DNA from: an uncultured Coriobacteriales bacterium
Lineage (GTDB): Bacteria > Actinomycetota > Coriobacteriia > Coriobacteriales > Atopobiaceae
Assembly (NCBI GenBank): GCA_947305035.1
Contig: CAMZCV010000051.1
Coordinates: forward strand, 1 to 6,842
DNA length: 6,842 bases
Direction: 5' to 3'
Below the pieces are notes generated by a model. It saw only the letters and a program-made list of their open reading frames with translations, did no database searches and was not told the origin of the DNA. Made by a program: the position numbers and the translations under genes. Every line of letters starts with the position of its first letter. Within the stretch, counting starts at the first letter, position 1. Shown in pieces: positions 1-5,819 of this stretch.

Positions 1-704
1 GCCTCATCGGCCCCAACGGAGCCGGCAAGACCACGGTCTTCAACCTGCTCACCAAGGTGTACGCGCCCACGCGTGGGACCATCCTGCTCGACGGCATGGA
101 TACCGCCAACATGACAACCGACCAGGTGAGCCAGGCAGGCATCGCCCGCACGTTCCAGAACATCCGCCTCTTCGACACGCTCACGGTTGAGGAGAACGTG
201 CGCATCGGTCTCCACAACCAGGTCAAATGCGGCATGTGGAGCGGCATCTTCCGCCTTCCGCGCTACTGGCTCTCCGAGAAGGAGTTCCACGATCGCTCGC
301 TGGAGCTGCTCGATGTGTTCAACATGGCAGACAACGCGGGTGACATCGCGGGGTCGCTGCCCTATGGCGCCCAGCGACGCCTCGAGATCGTACGCGCGCT
401 TGCAACCAGCCCCAAGCTGCTTCTGCTCGACGAGCCCGCGGCGGGCATGAACCCCTCCGAAACCGCGGAGCTCATGGAGATCATCCGCAAGATCCGCGAC
501 GAGTTCAAGATCGCGATCATGCTCATCGAGCACGACATGGATCTCGTCATGGGCGTGTGCGAGGGCATCGCCGTGCTCAACTTTGGCAGGATCATCGCCA
601 AGGGAACGCCCGATCAGATTCAGGCCAACCCGCAGGTCATCGAGGCCTATCTCGGCACGCAGGAAACCGATGACGCAACCATGCGGGGCGGGAGGAAACA
701 ATGA
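1..704 (+). CDS. livG: Branched-chain amino acid ABC transporter ATP-binding protein LivG (5' truncated)
   Basis: This is one of the two cytoplasmic ATPases that power a LIV/HAAT-type importer of branched-chain or related amino acids; it would pair with LivF and sit on LivH/LivM permeases. Reading starts in codon phase at base 3, and 233 residues are present. The first visible residues are already the Walker A loop (GPNGAGKT), so roughly 35-40 N-terminal residues lie before the window. A Q-loop follows (FQNIRLFDTLTVEEN), then the LivG-style signature LPYGAQRRLEI, Walker B with LLLLDEPAAGMNP, and the H-loop IEHDMDLVMGVCEG. The insert between Q-loop and signature, including the FRLPRYW stretch, and the AAGMNP D-loop separate LivG from LivF. 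The stop codon overlaps the livF start (ATGA), indicating translational coupling. The exact substrate cannot be read from the ATPase. Family assignment is very secure. Confidence 0.95.
   Translation, partial: LIGPNGAGKTTVFNLLTKVYAPTRGTILLDGMDTANMTTDQVSQAGIARTFQNIRLFDTLTVEENVRIGLHNQVKCGMWSGIFRLPRYWLSEKEFHDRSLELLDVFNMADNAGDIAGSLPYGAQRRLEIVRALATSPKLLLLDEPAAGMNPSETAELMEIIRKIRDEFKIAIMLIEHDMDLVMGVCEGIAVLNFGRIIAKGTPDQIQANPQVIEAYLGTQETDDATMRGGRKQ
691..695 (+). promoter_or_regulatory. Ribosome binding site of livF
   Basis: GGAGG lies inside the 3' end of livG, 5 bases before the ATG at 701. It decides the livF start between ATG 701 and ATG 707 and supports coupled translation across the ATGA overlap. 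Confidence 0.8.
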
Positions 705-1408
705 GCATGCTCGAGGTCAACGACCTACATGTGTACTACGGCAGCATCCATGCTGTGAAGGGCGTCTCGTTCACCGTGGATAAGGGCGAGATCGTCACCT
801 TGATCGGTGCGAACGGCGCCGGCAAGTCGACCACCCTCAACACCATTGCGGGCATCCTTCCCGCACGCCGTGGCTCGGTGGAGTTCCAAGGCGAGGGCAT
901 CCTGGGCGTTCCTGCGCACAAGATGGTGAAGAAGGGCATCGCGCTTTGCCCTGAGGGAAGGCGCGTCTTCACCCAGATGACGGTTGAGGAAAACCTCCAG
1001 ATGGGCGGATACACCCGTACCGAGGCCGAGAACGCAGATACCATGGAGGACGTCTACGGGCATTTTCCGCGCCTTCGCGAGCGTGCCTACCAGGTAGCGG
1101 GCACACTCTCGGGAGGCGAGCAGCAGATGCTTGCCATGGGGCGCGCGCTTATGGGCCGTCCCGACCTCATCATGCTCGACGAGCCATCCATGGGTCTCGC
1201 GCCCATCCTGGTGGATGAGATCTTCTCGATTATCAAGAGCCTCAACGACAACGGCACCACGGTGCTGCTGGTCGAGCAGAACGCGAGCATGGCGCTCTCG
1301 ATCGCCGACCGCGCGTACGTGCTCGAGACAGGCAGGATCGTCAAGGAGGGCAGCGGCTCCGATCTGCTGCGCGACGACGACGTCCGCAGGGCCTATCTCG
1401 GCGGTTGA
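701..1408 (+). CDS. livF: Branched-chain amino acid ABC transporter ATP-binding protein LivF
   Basis: This is the second ATPase of the LIV/HAAT importer, forming a heterodimer with LivG on the cytoplasmic face of the permeases. It has 235 residues, the normal LivF length. Motifs in order are Walker A GANGAGKS (about 37-44), the LivF hallmark PEGRRVF (84-90) before TVEENL, signature LSGGEQQ (136-142), Walker B LIMLDEP (156-162), and VEQN (191-194) at the switch position where other ABC ATPases have histidine; VEQN is normal for LivF. The ATG at 701 is preferred over the one at 707 because GGAGG at 691-695 lies 5 bases before it. It overlaps the livG stop by 4 bases and appears to be the last gene of the transporter operon, since the next gene is convergent. 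Nothing about it is unusual for the family. Confidence 0.96.
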   Translation: MSMLEVNDLHVYYGSIHAVKGVSFTVDKGEIVTLIGANGAGKSTTLNTIAGILPARRGSVEFQGEGILGVPAHKMVKKGIALCPEGRRVFTQMTVEENLQMGGYTRTEAENADTMEDVYGHFPRLRERAYQVAGTLSGGEQQMLAMGRALMGRPDLIMLDEPSMGLAPILVDEIFSIIKSLNDNGTTVLLVEQNASMALSIADRAYVLETGRIVKEGSGSDLLRDDDVRRAYLGG

Positions 1409-1424
1409 CGGTCGCTCTTGCTAA

Positions 1425-1441
1425 CGAGCCGGACTGGCTCG
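1425..1441 (+). repeat. Small inverted repeat 16 bases after livF
   Basis: CGAGCC and GGCTCG form a perfect 6-bp stem around the 5-base loop GGACT. It is the first hairpin after the livF stop, but G-rich sequence follows instead of a T run, so it is a poor intrinsic terminator. It may be a weak 3'-end stabilising hairpin or chance. Confidence 0.4.
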
Positions 1442-1455
1442 GGGAGTTCTACCCC

Positions 1456-1475
1456 GCAAACCCCAGCAGGTTTGC
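1456..1475. repeat. 7-bp hairpin (GCAAACC / GGTTTGC)
   Basis: The perfect 7-bp arms at 1456-1462 and 1469-1475 enclose a 6-base loop. GGTTTGCC at 1469-1476 can also pair over 8 bases with GGCAAACC at 1508-1515, which belongs to the right arm of the neighbouring dyad, so the two structures compete. The repeated TTTGCC / GGCAAA words suggest that the whole 1456-1515 stretch is one structured unit. Confidence 0.5.
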
Positions 1476-1480
1476 CATGC

Positions 1481-1513
1481 TTTGCCGCATAGTTTGTCCA
1501 ACTTTGCGGCAAA
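1481..1513. repeat. 33-base imperfect palindrome in the livF/thrH gap
   Basis: The outer arms TTTGCCGCA (1481-1489) and TGCGGCAAA (1505-1513) match perfectly over 9 bp. After one T/T mismatch, AGTT (1491-1494) pairs with AACT (1500-1503) around a 5-base loop, giving 13 paired positions out of 14. There is no downstream T run, so it is not a standard terminator. The form is that of a dispersed REP-type hairpin or a large operator. Its place between convergent genes, with no promoter needed there, favours an intergenic repeat element. I cannot tell from one copy whether it recurs in the genome. Confidence 0.6.
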
Positions 1514-1527
1514 CCAGGGTTCGACAT

Positions 1528-1550
1528 CCTGTCAAAGGGACAGGTCTTTT
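1528..1550 (+). terminator. Putative intrinsic terminator for livGF, left half of the composite palindrome
   Basis: Reading rightward, CCTGTC (1528-1533), loop AAAGG and GACAGG (1539-1544) form a 6-bp stem followed directly by TCTTTT (1545-1550). That is the hairpin plus U-run layout of a Rho-independent terminator, 119 bases after the livF stop. The alternative 10-bp and 33-bp pairings of the same bases would compete with it. Confidence 0.55.
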
Positions 1551-1578
1551 GACAGGAAACCTGAAACCATTTCCTGTC

Positions 1579-1601
1579 AAAAGACCTGTCCCTTTGACAG
1601 G
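1579..1601 (-). terminator. Putative intrinsic terminator for thrCBH, right half of the composite palindrome
   Basis: Because the element is symmetric, leftward transcripts meet the same structure. CCTGTC (1601-1596), loop AAAGG and GACAGG (1590-1585) are followed by TCTTTT (1584-1579). The stem begins 7 bases after the thrH stop, an ideal place for the end of the thr operon transcript. Confidence 0.65.
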
Positions 1602-1608
1602 AAAACGC

Positions 1609-2208
1609 CTACAGCTCGGCCTCGAATGCAGCGAGCAGCTCGTCGTACGTCTCGTATGCGGGAAGGTCGGGATTCGCTGCAGCAATGGCCTCGGTGGTAC
1701 GGAAGAGGAAACCCGCCTTGCTCGCACGGATCATGTAGAGGTCGTTGAACGAGTCGCCCGTTGCGATGGTATCGAAGCCGATGGACTGGAGACCGCGCAC
1801 GGTGGTGAGCTTCGAATCCTCGCAGCGCATCTTTACACCGCAGAGCATGCCCTGCTCGTCAACTTCGAGAGAGTTGCAGAAGATCGTGGGCCAGCCGAGC
1901 TTCTCCATGAGCGGCTTCGCGAACTCCTCGAAGGTGTCGGAGATGATGATGACCTGCGTTTTCTCGCGCAGCTTGTCGAGGAATTCCTTGGCGCCGGGGA
2001 GCGGATCGATGGTGGAGATGACGCGCTGGATGTCGGGAAGGCCCAGACCGTGCTCGCGCAGGATGCCCATGCGCCAAGCCATGAGCTTGTCGTAATCGGG
2101 CTCGTCGCGCGTCGTGCGCGTGAGCTCGGGAATGCCGCTTGCGCCGGCAAACGCGATCCAAATCTCGGGGACCAGCACGCCTTCAAGGTCTAGGCAGCAG
2201 ACGTTCAT
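1609..2208 (-). CDS. thrH: ThrH: phosphoserine phosphatase / homoserine phosphotransferase (HAD family)
   Basis: The product is a 199-residue cytoplasmic HAD-superfamily enzyme of the ThrH type. In Pseudomonas, ThrH dephosphorylates phosphoserine and can pass the phosphate to homoserine, making phosphohomoserine. HAD motif I is DLEGV (nucleophile D7, then E9 in place of the usual second Asp, as in ThrH/SerB), within the family-specific N-terminus LDLEGVLVPEIWIAF. Motif II is S90-D91-T92, motif III probably K133, and motif IV GDSFND (151-156). RTTRDEPDYDKLM (31-43) also matches ThrH cap sequences. The ATG at 2208 is chosen over upstream in-frame starts because homologues begin there, its ATGA overlaps the thrB stop, and GAGG lies 7 bases before it. 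It is the last gene of thrC-thrB-thrH. Whether it mainly serves serine or threonine synthesis here is inference. Confidence 0.9.
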   Translation of the reverse strand: MNVCCLDLEGVLVPEIWIAFAGASGIPELTRTTRDEPDYDKLMAWRMGILREHGLGLPDIQRVISTIDPLPGAKEFLDKLREKTQVIIISDTFEEFAKPLMEKLGWPTIFCNSLEVDEQGMLCGVKMRCEDSKLTTVRGLQSIGFDTIATGDSFNDLYMIRASKAGFLFRTTEAIAAANPDLPAYETYDELLAAFEAEL

Positions 2209-3104
2209 GAGATAACCTCGACAATCGTTCCTCGTGTATCGACGGGAAGGAGCTGCATCCACAGGTCGGGCTTGATGGCGCGCACCGCCTGGGCAACCTG
2301 CTCGGCACGGTCGCGGCCCGCGCAGATGGCGAGCATGGCGGAACCCGAACCGGAGATGGTGAACGCTGCGGCGCCGTTCTCGAGCGCGCAGGCGCGGAGC
2401 TCGTCGTAATCGGGGATGAGCTTCCTGCGATACGGTTCATGGATAAGGTCGTGGCAGGCGACGCCGAGCATGTCGGCATTGCCCGTCTCCAGCGCGCGGA
2501 TGACCGTTGCGTAGCGGCCCATCTGCGTGACGATGACGCTGAGCGGGTACTCGGTTGGCAGGGCCTTGCGCGCTTCGGATGTGCGCACCGTGTAGGACGG
2601 TGCCATGACAACGTAGTGGAACACCGTGGAGATGGCATGGGGGATGGCGATGATGCCGTCTTTCGTGGAGCAGGAGCCGGCAAGGCCGCCGAACAGGGCG
2701 GGTGCAACGTTGTCGGGATGCCCTTCGAGCGCAATCGCCTCTGCGAGCGCATCCGCACGCACGAAGCCGTTGCCGAAGAACACCTGCGCTGCGATGATGC
2801 CCGCGATAACGCACGCGGAGCTCGACCCGAGGCCTCCCGTGATGGGGATGGGGGAGTCGATGATGATATGCAGCGGCTCGGGCGTGAACCCCATGTGCTC
2901 GCATGCTGAGAGGCAGCTCGTCCACACGAGGTTGTCCTCTCCGATGAACTCGGGGACGCATCCCTCGATGACCAGCTCATCCGAGCGCTCGAAGGTGAAC
3001 GTTGCGCGCAGGTCGAGCGCGAGCCCTAGGCAGTCGAAGCCGACGCCGAGGTTTGCCGACGTAGCCGGCACGCTCACGCGGAGCTTTTCACATGCGATGC
3101 TCAA
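2205..3104 (-). CDS. thrB: Homoserine kinase (GHMP family)
   Basis: It phosphorylates L-homoserine with ATP to O-phospho-L-homoserine, the substrate of ThrC. The 299 residues match the usual ThrB size. It has the N-terminal GHMP strand VSVPATSANLGVGFDCLGLAL (about 10-30), the ATP-binding motif PITGGLGSSSA (87-97), the homoserine-kinase segment EGHPDNVAPALFGG (127-140) and the C-terminal glycine loop ISGSGSA (250-256). The start is a TTG (3104-3102) that overlaps the thrC stop as TTGA. AGAAGG lies about 7 bases upstream, and homologues begin close to this residue; no ATG is available in the right place. The end overlaps thrH as ATGA. Coupled translation would keep ThrC, ThrB and ThrH in fixed ratio. 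Assignment is firm; the TTG start is slightly less so. Confidence 0.95.
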   Translation of the reverse strand: MSIACEKLRVSVPATSANLGVGFDCLGLALDLRATFTFERSDELVIEGCVPEFIGEDNLVWTSCLSACEHMGFTPEPLHIIIDSPIPITGGLGSSSACVIAGIIAAQVFFGNGFVRADALAEAIALEGHPDNVAPALFGGLAGSCSTKDGIIAIPHAISTVFHYVVMAPSYTVRTSEARKALPTEYPLSVIVTQMGRYATVIRALETGNADMLGVACHDLIHEPYRRKLIPDYDELRACALENGAAAFTISGSGSAMLAICAGRDRAEQVAQAVRAIKPDLWMQLLPVDTRGTIVEVIS

Positions 3105-4585
3105 CGGAACACCTTCTCTGCAACGCTCTCGACGAAGGCGGGCATCCCTTCGATGGTGCAGACATCGGTGTGGAGATGCTCGGCGGTGCGCAGCGAGGAG
3201 AGCTGGACGGGCGCGGTGGTGCCCGCGATGCCCTCAAGCTCGTCCATGGCCTCGAAGCCGCTCATGCCCTCGGGGTTGCTGCCGAGCGCCGCCAGGCAGT
3301 CCGCCGGGAACTTGTAGGGGCTCGCTGTGGAGAGCAGCACCCGCACGCGGCCCTCGGATGGGATGCGGTCGAGCACGTGCTTGCCCACAGCGGTATGCTG
3401 GTCGATCAGGACGCCGGTGCTCTCGAAGGTGCTGCGGATGGCCGCGGAGGTCTCGGCGTTGGAGGCGAATCCGCAGGAGAAGATTGTCTGGATGCGTGCG
3501 AGCAGCTCACCGCTCACCGTGTAGGAGCCCTTCTCGGCGAGGTCGGCCATGAGGGAGGCCACATAGGCGCAATCGCCGTCAGAGAGGTGGTAGAGCAGCC
3601 GCTCGAGGTTGGACGACACGAGGATGTCCATGGAGGGCGAGATGGTCTTGGTGAAGTCGCGCAGGCGATCGTATGTTCCCGTGGAGATGAAGTCGGTGAG
3701 CACGTTGTTGGCGTTCGATGCCACGATGAGCTTGCCCACGGGCAGGCCCATGAGCTTGGCATAGAAGCCCGCGAGAACGTCTCCGAAGTTGCCGGTGGGA
3801 ACGCAGAAGTCCACCGCGTCGCCCTTCTCGATGGCGCCCATGCGCACCAGCTGGGCGTATGCGTCGAGGTAGTAGGTGATCTGCGGGACGAGGCGCCCGA
3901 TGTTGATGGAGTTGGCGCTCGAGAGGGATATGCCCTGTCGCGCGAAGGCATCGATCTGCGCCTGGTCGGTGAAGATGCGCTTCACGCCGGTCTGGGCGTC
4001 GTCGAAGGTGCCGCGTACGGCGCACACGCCCACGTTGGAGCCTTTCTGGCAGACCATCTGCAGCTCTTGGACGTCCGATACCTTCTGGTACGGATAGAAG
4101 ACGCAGATGCCGATGTTGTCCACGTCTGCGAAGCCCTCGAGCGCGGCCTTGCCCGTGTCGCCCGAGGTTGCGGTGAGGACGAGGATCTTGTCGTCCGCGC
4201 TTTCGCGCGAGCAGTTCATGAGATGGGGGAGGATCTGGAGCGCGACGTCCTTGAAGGCGCTGGTGGGGCCATGGAAGAGCTCGAGCAGGTAGTCGCTGCC
4301 GAGCTGCCTCACGGGCGTGATGGCGTCATCGTCGAAGTTGGTTCCGTACGCGCTGGCCACGCACGCCTCGAGCTCCTCAGGCGAGAAGTCGTTGAAGAGC
4401 TGGGAGAGCACCTCGAGGGCGGTCTCCTGGAAGGTCTGGTTGCAGATGCGGTCGAGGTCGATGCGCTTCTCGGGGATGACATCGCTCACGTACAGTCCGC
4501 CATCCGGGGCGATGCCCGTCCGTATTGCGAACTTTCCTGTTACAGATTGCGCCGAAGAGCGCGTGCTGTGATACAAAGAGTCCAA
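3101..4585 (-). CDS. thrC: Threonine synthase (PLP-dependent)
   Basis: It converts O-phosphohomoserine and water to threonine and phosphate, the last step of threonine synthesis. With 494 residues from the chosen start, it belongs to the longer ThrC class. Motifs are the N-terminal YHSTRSS (5-11), GIAPDGGLYV (24-33), the PLP lysine in HGPTSAFKD (K112), TSGDTG (140-145), SANSINIGRLVPQ (223-235) and the phosphate-binding PTGNFG (263-268). The start is uncertain. TTG at 4585 has GAGG 5 bases upstream and places the conserved YHSTR close to the N-terminus. An in-frame ATG at 4633 would add 16 residues but has a weak ribosome site and overlaps a TATGAT promoter-like box. The open frame continues far upstream of both through hom, which is a shadow. 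First gene of the leftward thrC-thrB-thrH operon, divergent from hom. Confidence 0.95.
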   Translation of the reverse strand: MDSLYHSTRSSAQSVTGKFAIRTGIAPDGGLYVSDVIPEKRIDLDRICNQTFQETALEVLSQLFNDFSPEELEACVASAYGTNFDDDAITPVRQLGSDYLLELFHGPTSAFKDVALQILPHLMNCSRESADDKILVLTATSGDTGKAALEGFADVDNIGICVFYPYQKVSDVQELQMVCQKGSNVGVCAVRGTFDDAQTGVKRIFTDQAQIDAFARQGISLSSANSINIGRLVPQITYYLDAYAQLVRMGAIEKGDAVDFCVPTGNFGDVLAGFYAKLMGLPVGKLIVASNANNVLTDFISTGTYDRLRDFTKTISPSMDILVSSNLERLLYHLSDGDCAYVASLMADLAEKGSYTVSGELLARIQTIFSCGFASNAETSAAIRSTFESTGVLIDQHTAVGKHVLDRIPSEGRVRVLLSTASPYKFPADCLAALGSNPEGMSGFEAMDELEGIAGTTAPVQLSSLRTAEHLHTDVCTIEGMPAFVESVAEKVFR

Positions 4586-4590
4586 GGTTG

Positions 4591-4594
4591 CCTC
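4591..4594 (-). promoter_or_regulatory. Ribosome binding site deciding the thrC start
   Basis: GAGG on the minus strand lies 5 bases before the TTG at 4585. The rival ATG at 4633 has only an A-rich AAAAG before it, so this site tips the choice to the TTG. Confidence 0.55.
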
Positions 4595-4629
4595 GCATCC
4601 TCGTGGGGTGCCTGCAGTTGCTGTCAGTA

Positions 4630-4635
4630 TCATAT
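4630..4635 (-). promoter_or_regulatory. Candidate -10 box for thrCBH
   Basis: TATGAT on the minus strand differs from the TATAAT consensus at one position. It would start transcription near 4623, leaving a leader of about 38 bases before the TTG at 4585 and excluding the ATG at 4633 as a start. No good -35 is visible at 16-18 bases, so an activator may be needed or the box may be chance. Confidence 0.4.
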
Positions 4636-4642
4636 CTTTTCG

Positions 4643-4654
4643 GATTCGAGAATC
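4643..4654. promoter_or_regulatory. Small dyad in the divergent region, possible operator
   Basis: GATTC and GAATC form a 5-bp dyad with a 2-base spacer. It lies 8 bases upstream of the TATGAT box and 36 bases before the hom start, where a regulator could act on both directions. A dyad this short is also plausible by chance. Confidence 0.3.
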
Positions 4655-4690
4655 TGGACGTTGATACAGAGACGAAAGATTGGACGGGGC

Positions 4691-5812
4691 ATGGACATCG
4701 CAATCCTCGGATATGGAACCGTGGGCAGGGGCGTCGGCGATATCGTCGAGCGCAAAACCCCGCAGATCCGCGTCAAGCGCATCCTCGAGCTTCCCGACCG
4801 TCTCACCGACCCCCGCATGACGTCGAACTTCGATGATATCGCCGGCGATCCTTCCATAGATCTCGTGGTGGAGTGCATGGGCGGCATCGAGCCCGCACAT
4901 ACCTTCATCTGCCGCGCCCTTGCCGCCGGCAAGCATGTGGTGACGTCCAACAAGGCCGTCGTCGCCGCGCACTTCGACGAGTTCGTCCAACTGGCGGCCG
5001 AGCATGACGTCTCACTCTACATCGAGGCGTCGGTGGGCGGCGGCATCCCCTGGATCGCATCCATCGCCAAGGCCCGCCGCACCGACACCATCTCGTCGTT
5101 CATGGGCATCATGAACGGAACCACCAACTACATCATCGACTCCATGTGCAAGCTCGGGGTCGATTTCGGCGAGGCGCTGCATGAGGCTCAGGAGATGGGC
5201 TACGCCGAGCGCGACCCCTCCGCCGACATCGACGGCATCGATGTGGCCAACAAGACCATCATCACCGCATCCGTGAGCTTCGACTGCGCCTGCACGCGCA
5301 GCCTGCCCGTCACGGGCATCCGCAACATCACCAAGGCCGACATGGACTTCTTCGCCGAGCAGGGCCGCGTGGTCAAGCTCATCGGCCGCGGTGTCCAGGA
5401 GGACGGAAGCTATGCCGTGGCCGTCGAGCCCGTCGCGCTCGATGCCCATACGCTCGAAGCCAATGTGCCTTCCAACTTCAACCTGGTCACGCTCGTGGGC
5501 GACACGGTGGGCGAGCTCAAGTTCTACGGACCGGGTGCGGGCATGCTGCCCACGGGCAATGCCATCGTGCAGGATATCCTCGATTGCGCCGAGGGCCAGC
5601 AGCGCGCCTATGACTTCTCGAAGGGCTGCGCCTACGATCCCGCGCTTCTGACCAACGATTATGTGCTCCGCGCCAGCGAGGCTCCCGGGCAGGGAACACC
5701 GTGCGGTGCAGGCAGGTGGCTTCTCAGCGGCTTGACCGCCGTCGAGGCGCGTGCGCTCTACGAGGGCGTCTTGGAAAAGGATCCCAGCGCCTTCATCGCG
5801 GCGCTTGCATAG
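4691..5812 (+). CDS. hom: Homoserine dehydrogenase with shortened C-terminus
   Basis: It reduces aspartate semialdehyde to homoserine with NAD(P)H, the branch step to threonine and methionine. It has 373 residues, while the common monofunctional form is about 430. The N-terminal Rossmann motif is GYGTVG (7-12). VVECMGG and GKHVVTSNKA match the cofactor domain. SVGGGIPW, GIMNGTTNYI, the GYAERDPSADIDGIDVANK segment with the expected catalytic Asp and Lys, and GPGAGMLPTGNAIVQDIL complete the catalytic part, ending near residue 297. Only 76 residues follow, and the part that starts like an ACT strand (DYVLRAS, from about residue 323) has just 51. ATG 4691 is chosen because homologues start MxIAILGxGTVG; an in-frame TTG at 4661 is possible but less likely. 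The ribosome site is weak (GGA 6 bases upstream). lysC follows 19 bases downstream, indicating one operon. Confidence 0.95.
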   Translation: MDIAILGYGTVGRGVGDIVERKTPQIRVKRILELPDRLTDPRMTSNFDDIAGDPSIDLVVECMGGIEPAHTFICRALAAGKHVVTSNKAVVAAHFDEFVQLAAEHDVSLYIEASVGGGIPWIASIAKARRTDTISSFMGIMNGTTNYIIDSMCKLGVDFGEALHEAQEMGYAERDPSADIDGIDVANKTIITASVSFDCACTRSLPVTGIRNITKADMDFFAEQGRVVKLIGRGVQEDGSYAVAVEPVALDAHTLEANVPSNFNLVTLVGDTVGELKFYGPGAGMLPTGNAIVQDILDCAEGQQRAYDFSKGCAYDPALLTNDYVLRASEAPGQGTPCGAGRWLLSGLTAVEARALYEGVLEKDPSAFIAALA

Positions 5813-5819
5813 AAAAGAA

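Larger units (their letters stand above)
1527..1602. repeat. 76-base composite palindrome, REP/MITE-like
   Basis: Two 33-bp arms, 1527-1559 and 1570-1602, are exact reverse complements around a 10-base centre (1560-1569). Each arm is itself palindromic. TCCTGTCAAA at 1527-1536 pairs with TTTGACAGGA at 1548-1557, and CCTGTC at 1528-1533 can instead pair with the internal GACAGG at 1539-1544. The element therefore holds six copies of the CCTGTC/GACAGG core, three per arm. The layout of a G/C hairpin pair in head-to-head orientation is typical of REP doublets (BIMEs) mobilised by RAYT/Y1 transposases, and GGGACAGGTC-type words recall such repeats; that link is inference. I see no target-site duplication at the edges and no transposase in the window. 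Confidence 0.85.
4586..4690. promoter_or_regulatory. Divergent control region between thrC and hom
   Basis: This 105-base gap must hold the promoters of both the thrCBH and hom-lysC transcripts. It is more A/T-rich than its neighbours, notably around 4626-4655. I find no clear -35/-10 pair for hom. It is too short for a typical riboswitch plus promoter, and I see no T-box motif. Confidence 0.6.

Noticed and set aside
1456..1602. CRISPR array or tRNA/small RNA gene in the repeat-rich gap.
   Set aside because: The repeats are inverted and not evenly spaced direct repeats with unique spacers. No cloverleaf with tRNA invariant positions can be drawn.
1527..1602. Attachment site or insertion sequence remnant.
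   Set aside because: There is no flanking direct repeat, no integrase or transposase fragment nearby, and the arms leave only a 10-base centre.
1405..2193. A plus-strand open frame from the livF end across the repeats and antisense to thrH (262 codons).
   Set aside because: Its first part translates the palindromic repeats and the rest mirrors ThrH, whose motifs are unmistakable on the other strand.
2209..2262. N-terminal extension of ThrH by 18 codons from an upstream in-frame start.
   Set aside because: Homologues begin at the MNVCCLDLEG equivalent, the extension lies inside thrB, and ATG 2208 has a good ribosome site and the ATGA overlap.
2183..2980. A 265-codon minus-strand frame inside thrB.
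   Set aside because: It is a shifted frame of thrB, rich in Ser/Arg/Pro, and the GHMP motifs lie in the other frame.
4586..4633. A Thr-containing leader peptide (MILTATAGTP) as a thrL-like attenuator.
   Set aside because: It is in frame with thrC without a stop, there is no terminator/antiterminator pair after it, and three Thr codons in ten is not a strong regulatory run.
3092..4690. A very long plus-strand open frame that runs antisense through all of thrC and joins hom in frame, giving an apparent 906-residue protein.
   Set aside because: The minus strand encodes ThrC with every family motif. The antisense stretch is a by-product of high-GC codon use with few stops, has low-complexity composition (rich in Gly, Glu, Val, His), and the Hom family begins at the ATG at 4691.
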